DNA from: JAAYHV01 sp035268985
Lineage (GTDB): Bacteria > Bacillota > Clostridia > Peptostreptococcales > Anaerovoracaceae
Assembly: GCA_035268985.1 (NCBI GenBank)
Contig: DATFJV010000075.1
Location: 1 to 13,686, forward strand
Length of the DNA stretch: 13,686 nt
Direction of reading: 5' to 3'
The translations under genes were made by a program, and so were the position numbers. The notes under the pieces were generated by a model. The model did no database searches, was not told the origin of the DNA, and saw only the letters and a program-made list of their open reading frames with translations. Shown here piece after piece: positions 7,531 through 13,686 of the stretch (positions within the stretch are counted from its first letter, which is position 1; every line of letters starts with the position of its first letter).

Positions 7531-7677
7531 TTAAGTGCTACTTAAACCTCGTTTTATTTTGTATTTTCTTTCCAACTCAGCTTTGATCTTGATGAATTCT
7601 TTTTCTGAAATCATCTTTTCATCAAGCAGGTTGGAAAGCATGGCTAACTGTATTGTAAACTTCATTAAGTTTTCCAT
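7531..7677 (-). CDS. small SHOCT-like element protein, 48 residues
   Basis: An ATG at 7677 five bases after AGGAGG opens a 48-codon frame. The protein contains LLDEKMISEKEFIKIKAELE and a basic tail. The pattern of a short helix, then LISxxEF, then a second helix ending in KY resembles SHOCT (short C-terminal) domains, which often occur as tiny proteins beside recombinase genes in Firmicutes elements. The role is unknown; SHOCT segments are thought to mediate oligomerisation or binding. It lies 30 bases after the mobC-like gene and is probably co-transcribed with it. Confidence 0.7.
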   Translation of the reverse strand: MENLMKFTIQLAMLSNLLDEKMISEKEFIKIKAELERKYKIKRGLSST

Positions 7678-7707
7678 CTGACCCTCCTGCTTGATTTTCT
7701 TTTCATA

Positions 7708-8007
7708 TTATTTTATATTCTTAAGAGCCTCCTGTAGCTCTTCTAGTTCTTTGGTGTATTTTGTCAGATTCACCAATTTAATTTTTCCTTGATGGCATAA
7801 CATCACCAAATGATTTAACTCACCCCCAATCTTTGATAGCCTTGAATTTATTTCATGCAAATCATACTGAATTATTTCTTTGTTTAAAGCTTTATCTAAG
7901 ATATAATCCGTTAATGATTCACATCTACTCTTAGCTGCTAATTTTATAATTTTTGATCTATCTTTTTCTGTTACGCGTATATTGATTTGCTTGTTTCGCT
8001 GTCTCAT
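7708..8007 (-). CDS. mobC: MobC-type mobilization (relaxosome) protein
   Basis: A 99-residue protein. I chose ATG 8007 because GCAGGAGG lies just before it; the open frame extends 12 codons further without a ribosome site. The N-terminal QINIRVTEKDRSKIIKLAAK is a ribbon-helix-helix-like DNA-binding start. The later part, EINSRLSKIGGELNHLVMLC, carries the pattern typical of MobC/relaxosome accessory proteins (I-x-x-x-L-N-x-L). Such proteins bind oriT and help the relaxase nick it. No relaxase gene follows: only 30 bases separate it from the next small gene. The hairpin cluster just upstream (8030-8095) is a good candidate oriT. Confidence 0.8.
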   Translation of the reverse strand: MRQRNKQINIRVTEKDRSKIIKLAAKSRCESLTDYILDKALNKEIIQYDLHEINSRLSKIGGELNHLVMLCHQGKIKLVNLTKYTKELEELQEALKNIK

Positions 8008-8029
8008 AATGTTCCTCCTGCAAATGGGT

Positions 8030-8095
8030 GTGGGCTTGCCCACTTTTAAACACTTTGGCTGTACAAAGTGGAAGCTTGCCCCTGTTAAAACAGGG
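8030..8095. other. three-hairpin cluster, candidate oriT
   Basis: Three perfect inverted repeats lie side by side just before the mobC ribosome site: GTGGGC/GCCCAC (8030-8043, 2-base loop), CACTTTG/CAAAGTG (8051-8070, 6-base loop) and CCCTGTT/AACAGGG (8080-8095, 2-base loop). The octamer GCTTGCCC occurs at 8034-8041 and 8074-8081. Inverted repeats next to mobC are usual for oriT of mobilizable elements. I cannot identify a nic site by family consensus, so this rests on position and structure. A leader controlling mobC is the alternative. Confidence 0.45.
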
Positions 8096-8097
8096 TA

Positions 8098-8156
8098 AAT
8101 AAATCCTCAAGCTTCAGCTGCCGTCCAGTAACTAACTAGACGCTTTCGGATTTATT
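8098..8156. repeat. nested inverted repeat between the HTH protein and mobC genes
   Basis: Outer arms AATAAATCC (8098-8106) and GGATTTATT (8148-8156) enclose a smaller imperfect hairpin (CGTC at 8122-8125 with GACG at 8139-8142, extended by AGT/ACT after one mismatch). The whole folds into a long stem with a second hairpin inside. It adjoins the candidate oriT and may be part of it, or may be a weak attenuator. No T-run follows on the minus strand. Confidence 0.4.
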
Positions 8157-8180
8157 CTGGGATATTGAAGATAAAAAGGA

Positions 8181-8537
8181 TTATGACTTCGTCAGCAAAT
8201 AGTGAACCGTGCTTTTGGACCACTTCTCACCGGTATATTCCGTCATTTTATCTGCAATTTCCTGATAGGATAATTGATTGTACTGATACATTTTAAGAAG
8301 TCGCATATGTTCACCAGATGCTCTTGATGTTCGTCCAAAATGATCTGGACGTGCCCTTAATTGGTCATTTTCATCAAGCAATGATTTAATATTCTCTTCC
8401 AATATCCTCATTGCTTCTTCAAGTTGTTTGATGGATTTTTCCTTGAGCTCAAGCTTATGTTCAAGTAGTTGGATCTCTTCCCTAGCTTCTTGCAATTCTG
8501 CTTTTACTTCTTCTGCACCAAATAGTTTACCTAACAT
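8181..8537 (-). CDS. coiled-coil protein with C-terminal helix-turn-helix
   Basis: A 118-residue protein of unknown function. Residues about 8-62 form a strong acidic coiled coil. A basic linker follows (RPDHFGRTSRASGEH), then a C-terminal segment (about 80-116, containing QLSYQEIADKM and then KWSKSTVHYLL) that looks like a resolvase-type helix-turn-helix. It may dimerise and bind DNA, as a regulator or replication accessory protein. The ATG lies 5 bases after an AGGTG ribosome site. It sits between the RepA-like gene and mobC, a position that suggests a part in replication or copy control (inference). Confidence 0.75.
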   Translation of the reverse strand: MLGKLFGAEEVKAELQEAREEIQLLEHKLELKEKSIKQLEEAMRILEENIKSLLDENDQLRARPDHFGRTSRASGEHMRLLKMYQYNQLSYQEIADKMTEYTGEKWSKSTVHYLLTKS

Positions 8538-8553
8538 ATCTTCACCTGCCTTT

Positions 8554-8603
8554 CAAGGGTGCAAGTGTGCAATGGTTATAAGCATTGCCCCCTTGCACTC
8601 TTG
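8554..8603. repeat. long imperfect hairpin between the RepA-like and HTH genes
   Basis: Arms pair over about 17 bases with gaps: CAAG/CTTG, GTGCAAG/CTTGCAC and GCAATG/CATTGC, with an 8-base loop (8575-8582). On the plus strand ATTTTAT follows, but no plus-strand gene ends here. On the minus strand it lies between the RepA-like stop (8607) and the ribosome site of the next gene. It could be a processing or attenuation hairpin, a protein-binding site or a replication signal. Confidence 0.5.
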
Positions 8604-8606
8604 ATT

Positions 8607-9563
8607 TTATAATTGCCATTTCCAACCTTCCTTTGTTTTGATAGATTTCACTTCAAGATTCTTTTTAGCTGTTTTCAGTGTTCTTTGAGAAATCTGCTTT
8701 TCTTTTGCCTTTTCTACAACATAATCACTGGCTTTTGCACCATCATCAAGCACTTCTTTAATCAGCTTTTCAGCTCTTTTAAGAACACTTTCCGTTGAAC
8801 TAGCACCAAGCAATTCATCCAGATCAATATCATATTCTCCTATCCAAGCAAAGCCATTTTCTTCATCTAGCTTAAAAGCAATCTTCTTGCCTTCAGGTGC
8901 TAAGCTTGATTTAATCTGAGCCATGACACGAATAGATGGATCAGCTCTTACACGCCCTACTAAGAGAACACTCCTAGCGGCAGCTGTAATATCAATAGAA
9001 CCCAGTCCACGGTAAAGCCCTTTTGTGCCACCAGCCTTATTCATATGTCCAATAATAACAATGGCACAGCCCGTTCTCTCTGCAACACTAGAAAGATTTT
9101 TGAAAATAGGTCTGATTTCATTTGCCCTATGCATATCTACACCAGAACCTAAATAAGCCTGTAAGGGATCAATTATTAACAGCTGAGCACTCGTCTCTAT
9201 AATGGCTTCTTCAATTCTCTTATCTGATAAAGTCAGCTCCTTATGACTTTCATCAATTACGATCACTTTGGTACAATCAGCACCTGCTGCTAATAATCAT
9301 GGTTTAATGGTGTCACTTAAGCCATCTTCTGCTGTCTGATAAATAACATTGCTCCATTCTAGCGCCTCCTCACTTAAAGGCAATATAGCACCAGTCGTCA
9401 TTGCTGATGCAATTGCCAAAATCATGGTCGTCTTACCCTCTCCTGGATCACCTTGAATAATAGTGATTTTCCCAATGGGAATATAAGGCTTCCATAACCA
9501 TTTCACTTCTGTTACCTCAACATCACTCATGTTGATGAGTTTCAGTTCATTTTCATGTTCCAA
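8607..9563 (-). pseudogene. repA: RepA-type AAA_25 helicase gene broken by one in-frame TGA
   Basis: A TTG start at 9563, 8 bases after AAAGGAGG, opens a RepA-like hexameric helicase/RecA-fold ATPase. Walker A is GDPGEGKTT (G38-T46). At codon 89 a TGA (9297-9299) interrupts SDTIKP-stop-LLAAGADCTKVIVIDE. The same frame then continues to 8607 with LLIIDPLQAYL (Walker B region), VIIGHMNKAGG and the typical GLGSIDITAAARSVLLVGR block. The expected residue at the stop is probably Arg (CGA to TGA). Total length without the stop would be about 317 residues, normal for the family. RepA-like ATPases unwind DNA at an origin during element or plasmid replication. As given, only an 88-residue fragment would be made from the real start, with the nucleotide-binding loop but no Walker B. 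A sequencing error is possible. Confidence 0.85.
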
Positions 9564-9584
9564 TTTGTTTACCTCCTTTTTGTC

Positions 9585-9746
9585 CCTATACTTATAAGCC
9601 GATTTTTCGAGGGGGTTGGTCTATTCATTTTGCATTTTAATTCTTACTCCTCACTTATTAGCCCAAAAATCATAGGGGGTGTACCAAAAAAAAGTATAAA
9701 AAAATCCCCCCTATCTATTAAGCCGAAAATAGATAGGGGGGTGCCG
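9585..9746. repeat. three iteron-like direct repeats upstream of the RepA-like gene
   Basis: Three degenerate copies of a roughly 30-base unit lie in the same direction: 9585-9620, 9652-9685 and 9717-9746. Each holds AGCC followed by an A/T run, then GGGGG and a GGT/GTACC/GTGCC end. The AGCC cores start at 9597, 9660 and 9721, spacings of 63 and 61 bases, about six helical turns. Position directly before a RepA-like helicase gene fits a replication origin or an operator. The copy nearest the PEP-synthase-like gene also forms part of the terminator stem. Confidence 0.5.
9698..9741 (-). terminator. intrinsic terminator of the PEP-synthase-like operon
   Basis: On the minus strand a perfect 14-bp stem (arms 9728-9741 and 9706-9719, CCCCCC and TATCTATT against their complement) with an 8-base loop is followed by one A and seven T (9698-9704). 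This is a textbook Rho-independent terminator. It lies 40 bases after the stop of the phosphotransferase gene and shields the RepA-like gene from read-through. Confidence 0.85.
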
Positions 9747-9780
9747 AAAATATTTTGTTAATATCCTATTTTAGAACCAT

Positions 9781-12366
9781 CTACACCTGTTCATTATTCA
9801 ATATCTTTACAATACCATTAGTTCCATCAACTTCAATAATATCTCCATCTTTAATTGCTATTGTCGCATTCACAATACCACAAACACATGGCAAACCATA
9901 TTCTCGAGCAATAATTGCACCGTGTTGTAGTGTACTCCCTATTTCTAATACAATACCTGAAGCCTTTATAAAAATCGGAGTCCATGATGGTTCTGTAGCT
10001 CTGGTTACAAGTATTTCACCATGCTCCAAATTTTTCTCAAAAGGATCTGACATTACTTTCGCCTTACCACGGACAATTCCTGCCGAAACACCATCACCTA
10101 AAAGGTCTCCTTGTTCAGACACTCTTTTCTCAACAAATATCTTTCCCCGGCTGTCGTTAATAATGGGCCACTGCTTTACTTTTTCTACACGTATATATTG
10201 ATGCAAATTCTTTTCTATGAGGCACCTCAAATCTAGCCCATCATCTTGGAGTCCTAAATCAATTTCCTTTGCATGAAGATTAAAAACATCTTGAATATTA
10301 TCTAATCTTCTTTCACGAACCCATTTTTCACCTATGGATAAGGCAATATTTCGAATACTTTCTACATAAACTGTTAATAAATATTTGGGCCATTCTCTAT
10401 AACCGAAAAGCTTTTGATACGTATCCGCATATTTTCTGAATTTCTTTTCTTTCTTTTTACTTCTAGCACAGTTCAAAAGTTTTTCATATGCTATGTGCCT
10501 TTTTTCAGAAAATCTTTCTTCTTTCACACCACTTGTATCAATCATTTTCAGTTGTGAATAGAAACTTTCATAATTCTCTGCATTTCTCATGTTTGCAACA
10601 TCTATTTCCCCAAATCCTCTAGAACCATAGACGTATATGAAATGATCATATATTTCTAAAAATGATTCAGTGAAATCTCTATTTATTATTTTTTCTTTAT
10701 ATATATCGTAACTACCAATTGCCTTAAACTCTTTATGTGAAGCAAGGGCCTTCATGGCGTTTGCCATCTGATCCGTTGGATTATTAGATAGTCCCATACC
10801 CAAAACCCCAATTTCGCCAGCTATTTCATCACCATCGAATATTTTTTTCAGCTTGCTTAGGGCATACATAGCTGCTATCATAGCCTTCTGATCTTCCATT
10901 GTCTCGAACAAGATATTTCTTGAATAATCAAGGGTTTGCTCTAGGCTATGACAAGACTCAAAATGCTTGTCGACTTCTTTTTTTAGAAGTTTAAATGTCT
11001 CCTCATTAATCCGATTACATTTGTCAGAAAAAGCATCCACATCTTTATATGCTTGAAATAAACCATGTATGGACATAAAGGCGACCCTGAATAACCCCTT
11101 TCTTGATACATTCATTAACTTGGTTTTCTTTTTTGCTTTATACTGGCCTTTAAGGGGGATCTGCTCTAAAGTTCTTTTTACTGATTGATTATATTCGCCC
11201 AATAAAGTGAGTGTTATTTTTGAACCCATTGCTTTTAACATATTAGATATGTTAATATATTGTCTCCCATGAATGTTGAGCATTAATCCTTCAAAACCAA
11301 CAGGAAAAATACCCAACTCTAACTTCTCAACTGTTGGTCCCCATAGATCAAGTCCCAATACTGACATTGGTTTTTGAAAACCTTGGGTAATCACAATATG
11401 ATCCATATAAAGTTTTTTTCCTTGTCCAGGTTCAGTTAACATCTCTGGAAATAATGGTATATACGTCGTTATTGGTCTAGCCTGAAGCAAGTATAGCTTT
11501 CCATCTTCAAAAGCCCATTCAATATCCATGGGCTTCTGATAGTGTTTTTCACAATTTTTAATCAAGGTAGAAAGCTCCAGAATCTGCTGATCCGTCAGAG
11601 CCTGTTTATTTGGTTGATCATTAACTTTTTCTTCAATGCCACCACTATCTCGTAGCCACAGCGAAATCAATTTTTCTTTAACCTGTTTTTCAATGATCTT
11701 CTTTTTTACACTATCAATTATATAGGTGTCAGGTGTTACAATACCAGATACAATTGCTTCTCCAAGGCCAAAGGACGCATTAATATATACTTCATCAAAA
11801 CAATTATTAAGAGGGTTGAGAGAAAAACCAACGCCACTGACATCCGAAGCAATCTGCCTTTGAACAATGATGGCAATACTGGTGTCTCCTAAATCAATGT
11901 GGTTTTTATTCTTATACTCCATCACCCTATAATCAAAACATGAAGAAAAAGCTTTGGCGATAACCAATTCTAACTGATCCATTATAACGCCCAAATAAGT
12001 TTCGTACATCCCCGCAAAGCTACTACCTTCTAAATCTTCTTCAGGTGAAGAAGAACGAACTGCAAAAACTTGGCCATTTAAAGCCATGAGTTTCTCTTCA
12101 AAAATTTGTTTTTGAGTCCTTGTAAATCTTTTTTCTTCTGCTAAAGTTTTCACTTTGTCACAATGATCCTTTGATATATCCTGAAGCATTACTTTCCATA
12201 CTTCTGACGCTTTTATATCTTGAAGCCACTCATGGAAAAACGACACGGACAAGACAATCCCTTCTGGTACAGGCATACCTGCATTTGTTGTTTGAATTAA
12301 GGCTTTAGCTTTACCCCCAACTTCTGCTAATTTTAATTCTTTATTGTAATTAAACGGAAAAATCAT
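9781..12366 (-). CDS. PEP-synthase/rifampicin-phosphotransferase-like enzyme
   Basis: This 861-residue protein has an N-terminal pyruvate-phosphate-dikinase-type ATP-grasp domain (about 1-310). K19 lies in VGGKAKAL, R104 in AVRSSSPEEDLEGSSFAG, E283 in DIEWAF, and Q295/R297 in LLQARPITT. A long middle domain (about 320-760) is followed by a C-terminal swivelling phosphohistidine domain with H815 in STLQHGAIIAREYGLPCV. It ends there and lacks the PEP-binding TIM barrel of true PEP synthase. This three-part plan and length match rifampicin phosphotransferase (Rph) and related enzymes that use ATP to phosphorylate a small molecule through a His intermediate. The acceptor is bound by the middle domain and cannot be deduced here; antibiotic inactivation or a biosynthetic phosphorylation are both possible. 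The ATG follows AAAGGAGG. A terminator follows, and a DUF3796-like gene lies upstream. Confidence 0.85.
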   Translation of the reverse strand: MIFPFNYNKELKLAEVGGKAKALIQTTNAGMPVPEGIVLSVSFFHEWLQDIKASEVWKVMLQDISKDHCDKVKTLAEEKRFTRTQKQIFEEKLMALNGQVFAVRSSSPEEDLEGSSFAGMYETYLGVIMDQLELVIAKAFSSCFDYRVMEYKNKNHIDLGDTSIAIIVQRQIASDVSGVGFSLNPLNNCFDEVYINASFGLGEAIVSGIVTPDTYIIDSVKKKIIEKQVKEKLISLWLRDSGGIEEKVNDQPNKQALTDQQILELSTLIKNCEKHYQKPMDIEWAFEDGKLYLLQARPITTYIPLFPEMLTEPGQGKKLYMDHIVITQGFQKPMSVLGLDLWGPTVEKLELGIFPVGFEGLMLNIHGRQYINISNMLKAMGSKITLTLLGEYNQSVKRTLEQIPLKGQYKAKKKTKLMNVSRKGLFRVAFMSIHGLFQAYKDVDAFSDKCNRINEETFKLLKKEVDKHFESCHSLEQTLDYSRNILFETMEDQKAMIAAMYALSKLKKIFDGDEIAGEIGVLGMGLSNNPTDQMANAMKALASHKEFKAIGSYDIYKEKIINRDFTESFLEIYDHFIYVYGSRGFGEIDVANMRNAENYESFYSQLKMIDTSGVKEERFSEKRHIAYEKLLNCARSKKKEKKFRKYADTYQKLFGYREWPKYLLTVYVESIRNIALSIGEKWVRERRLDNIQDVFNLHAKEIDLGLQDDGLDLRCLIEKNLHQYIRVEKVKQWPIINDSRGKIFVEKRVSEQGDLLGDGVSAGIVRGKAKVMSDPFEKNLEHGEILVTRATEPSWTPIFIKASGIVLEIGSTLQHGAIIAREYGLPCVCGIVNATIAIKDGDIIEVDGTNGIVKILNNEQV

Positions 12367-12371
12367 ATTTG

Positions 12372-12409
12372 CCTCCTTTATCTAACAACCAAACTTATGC
12401 ATTCAAATT
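12372..12409 (-). repeat. leader repeat copy before the PEP-synthase-like gene
   Basis: The minus strand carries TTGAATGCATA, then TTGGTTGTTAGAT, then the ribosome site AAAGGAGG directly before the ATG at 12366. A 21-base part is identical to the copy at 12828-12863, and the rest is similar with small gaps. It is a direct repeat that brings its own ribosome site. Confidence 0.6.
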
Positions 12410-12457
12410 GGATTGTATGATCTTTTTTCATTCAATCTATCCTTTATGGTTGACAAC

Positions 12458-12817
12458 TCATCTGGAATTTCGTCTTTTTCTATTATCTTTGATCCAACCA
12501 TAGGTTACCGCCAATATGGTTGTCATACTTGAAGATACTGTCCAGAAAGCGATTTCAAGGAAATCATATCCAATTCCTGTGAAATAGATGACGATCAATG
12601 ATGATGATGTACCAATCAACACAATAAAAAATGAAATTGCTGCTGCTTTTTGGATATCTTGATAAAACGCTTTTGTTGGTTTCTCGAATAGATATCCTAA
12701 GTAGAGCAAATATAATAGGTAGTTGAGTTTGGATAAATCGGATGGATTAATAATTAATCCATAAATACCAAAAAGACTAAACAGAGATAAGAATGTAAAT
12801 GGGTTTATTTTTCTCAT
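12458..12817 (-). CDS. small membrane protein, DUF3796-like
   Basis: About 119 residues from ATG 12817, which lies 10 bases after AAAGGAGG; the longer open frame to 12874 lacks a ribosome site. MRKINPFTFLSLFSLFGIYG and the following YLLYLLYLGYLF, then QKAAAISFFIVLIG, resemble the DUF3796 family of small Firmicutes membrane proteins of unknown function. About four hydrophobic segments are visible. The frame ends TYGWIKDNRKRRNSR, but an overlapping frame (12403-12501) continues as KIIEKDEIPDELSTIKDRLN and reads more like a natural acidic tail. A small frameshift near the C-terminus is therefore possible. It lies 91 bases before the PEP-synthase-like gene. Confidence 0.65.
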   Translation of the reverse strand: MRKINPFTFLSLFSLFGIYGLIINPSDLSKLNYLLYLLYLGYLFEKPTKAFYQDIQKAAAISFFIVLIGTSSSLIVIYFTGIGYDFLEIAFWTVSSSMTTILAVTYGWIKDNRKRRNSR

Positions 12818-12827
12818 GATGAATGAT

Positions 12828-12863
12828 CCTCCTTTATCTAACAACCAATATGCAAATTCAATT
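12828..12863 (-). repeat. leader repeat copy before the DUF3796-like gene
   Basis: The minus strand reads TTGAATTTGCATA, then TTGGTTGTTAGAT, then AAAGGAGG. A 21-base part is identical to 12372-12392. It supplies the ribosome site of the DUF3796-like gene. The two copies sit 456 bases apart in the same direction and probably arose by local duplication. Confidence 0.6.
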
Positions 12864-12880
12864 AACCAGTACAATTCTGC

Positions 12881-13548
12881 TTAAGTTGATTGTCTTGATT
12901 TATAAATGTTTATTAGCCTAACATAAACACTAGCGAGAATATCACTAGCTATTACAATACAAAAAAACAAAGCGATGGTTGGCAGAAAGCTTAGGGAATT
13001 CATGCCAATTAGATTTAAAGATAATAAACACGTGATCAATACCCAATGAATAAAATATATGGTGGCTACATTTCTGCTCCATCTTACAATGGTTGTTTTT
13101 AAAATCCCAATAAATCCTTTCGATAGAAAAAATATAAGTCCTATCCAAAAAAACACAAAGAATAAAATAATGATACTATCAAAAATATCCTGATGATGAT
13201 AAGTGAAAATATCCGAAGAATTTATGTCAATGTTCAAAATCCTTGAATCAAATTAAGTAGATATCCAGCAATAATAATGAGCAAACCACGTTTTAATAAT
13301 ATTTTAGAATTAGATTTTTTTGAATATACAATTCCCGCCCCAAAAATAAACATAAATACAGGAGCGGCAGGCGGCCCACCAAGAGCATTTACAATTGTAC
13401 CCCCAAAAGAATATATAACTATCTCCTTTTAAAAACTTCTTAAAACGTGAACAGCAATCATGAATAAAACAGCTAACCCTCTTGCTATATCAAGTTCATT
13501 TTGTCTTCCAGTGTTTACCCTTTGTTTATCAAAAAAATTATCAATCAA
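12881..13548 (-). pseudogene. broken acyltransferase-like polytopic membrane protein
   Basis: A TTG at 13548, 6 bases after GGGAGG, starts a protein with NELDIARGLAVLFMIAVHVL, the N-terminal signature of membrane acyltransferases of the heparan-alpha-glucosaminide N-acetyltransferase (DUF1624-like) type. A TAA follows after VLRSF. The same frame continues with ALGGPPAAPVFMFIFGAG and KRGLLIIIAGYLLNLIQGF, then meets a TGA. A one-base shift leads into the third part (12881-13237), which holds IYFIHWVLIT and ends at 12881. There is thus an in-frame stop and a frameshift. The total of about 220 codons is shorter than the roughly 350-400 I expect for the family, so a central deletion is also likely. 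Its start overlaps the stop of the GNAT gene (TTGATTGA), which shows they were once co-translated. Confidence 0.75.
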
Positions 13549-13686
13549 TTTTATCCTCCCTTAGCATGGTCCACATGGGTTGATTAATAACCGGTAAGCT
13601 CATTTCTTCAAGGGTCTTAAAACCAAACCTCTCGTATAAACGAACATTGCTTTCTGTTTCTGTTTCTAAATAAATTGGAAGTTTGG
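13541..13686 (-). CDS. GNAT family N-acetyltransferase (C-terminal part only)
   Basis: The last 47 or so codons of a minus-strand gene cut by the window edge. LPIYLETETESNVRLYERFG followed by FKTLEEMSLP is the typical GNAT end: a beta strand with LET, then the N-x-x-LYE-x-x-GF helix that contacts acetyl-CoA, then the last strand. The substrate cannot be told from this part. The stop TGA (13541-13543) overlaps the TTG start of the next gene, implying translational coupling. The catalytic core and the start lie outside the window. Confidence 0.8.
   Translation of the reverse strand, partial: KLPIYLETETESNVRLYERFGFKTLEEMSLPVINQPMWTMLREDKID

Noticed and set aside
9297..9299. TGA in the RepA-like gene as a selenocysteine codon
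   Set aside because: Family context suggests Arg at this place, and no reason for selenocysteine in a helicase loop; I did not see a convincing SECIS hairpin directly after it.
9585..9746. The three repeats as a CRISPR array
   Set aside because: Copies are too divergent, there are only three, and no cas genes are present.
9755..10201. 148-codon plus-strand open frame
   Set aside because: It lies opposite the conserved C-terminal domain of the PEP-synthase-like gene, has no ribosome site and no recognisable content.

Overview
The window is AT-rich with short intergenic gaps, strong AGGAGG ribosome sites and several TTG starts. This fits a low-GC Gram-positive bacterium, probably in the Clostridia; I cannot name a species. 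Almost every gene lies on the minus strand.

Region 1 (1-4440) looks like host chromosome with decay. The first 860 bases hold no intact gene, only two possible coding remnants. A promoter with good -35 and -10 boxes then drives a plus-strand lipoprotein with an M23 (LytM-type) endopeptidase domain. Convergent with it is a six-helix membrane diguanylate cyclase with intact GGEEF and I-site motifs. Next comes a CPBP (Abi/Rce1-like) membrane protease gene, followed on the same strand by a decayed tandem copy of itself.

Region 2 (about 4600-9750) is an integrated mobilizable element. Read along the minus strand it holds: three iteron-like repeats; a RepA-type AAA_25 helicase gene broken by one TGA; a coiled-coil/HTH protein; a hairpin cluster that may be oriT; a MobC-type relaxosome protein; a 48-residue SHOCT-like protein; a RhuM family protein; and a large serine recombinase. 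The recombinase gene runs into the last codons of an rlmD/TrmA-type 23S rRNA uracil methyltransferase gene, which marks the integration site. No relaxase gene is present and the helicase is broken, so the element is probably defective or dependent on helpers.

Region 3 (9781-13686) is a minus-strand gene row. It holds a GNAT acetyltransferase (cut by the window edge), a broken acyltransferase-like membrane protein, a small DUF3796-like membrane protein, and an 861-residue PEP-synthase-like phosphotransferase with the rifampicin-phosphotransferase domain plan. A strong intrinsic terminator lies downstream. Whether this row is chromosomal or cargo of the element is open, because the 5' part of rlmD is not in the window.

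The least explained signals are the paired 27-bp palindromes of the same design, one upstream of and one inside the RhuM gene; the iteron repeats, one of which forms part of the terminator; the hairpin array before mobC; and the recombinase start, which sits in a 17-bp tandem repeat that creates a tiny overlapping leader cistron.
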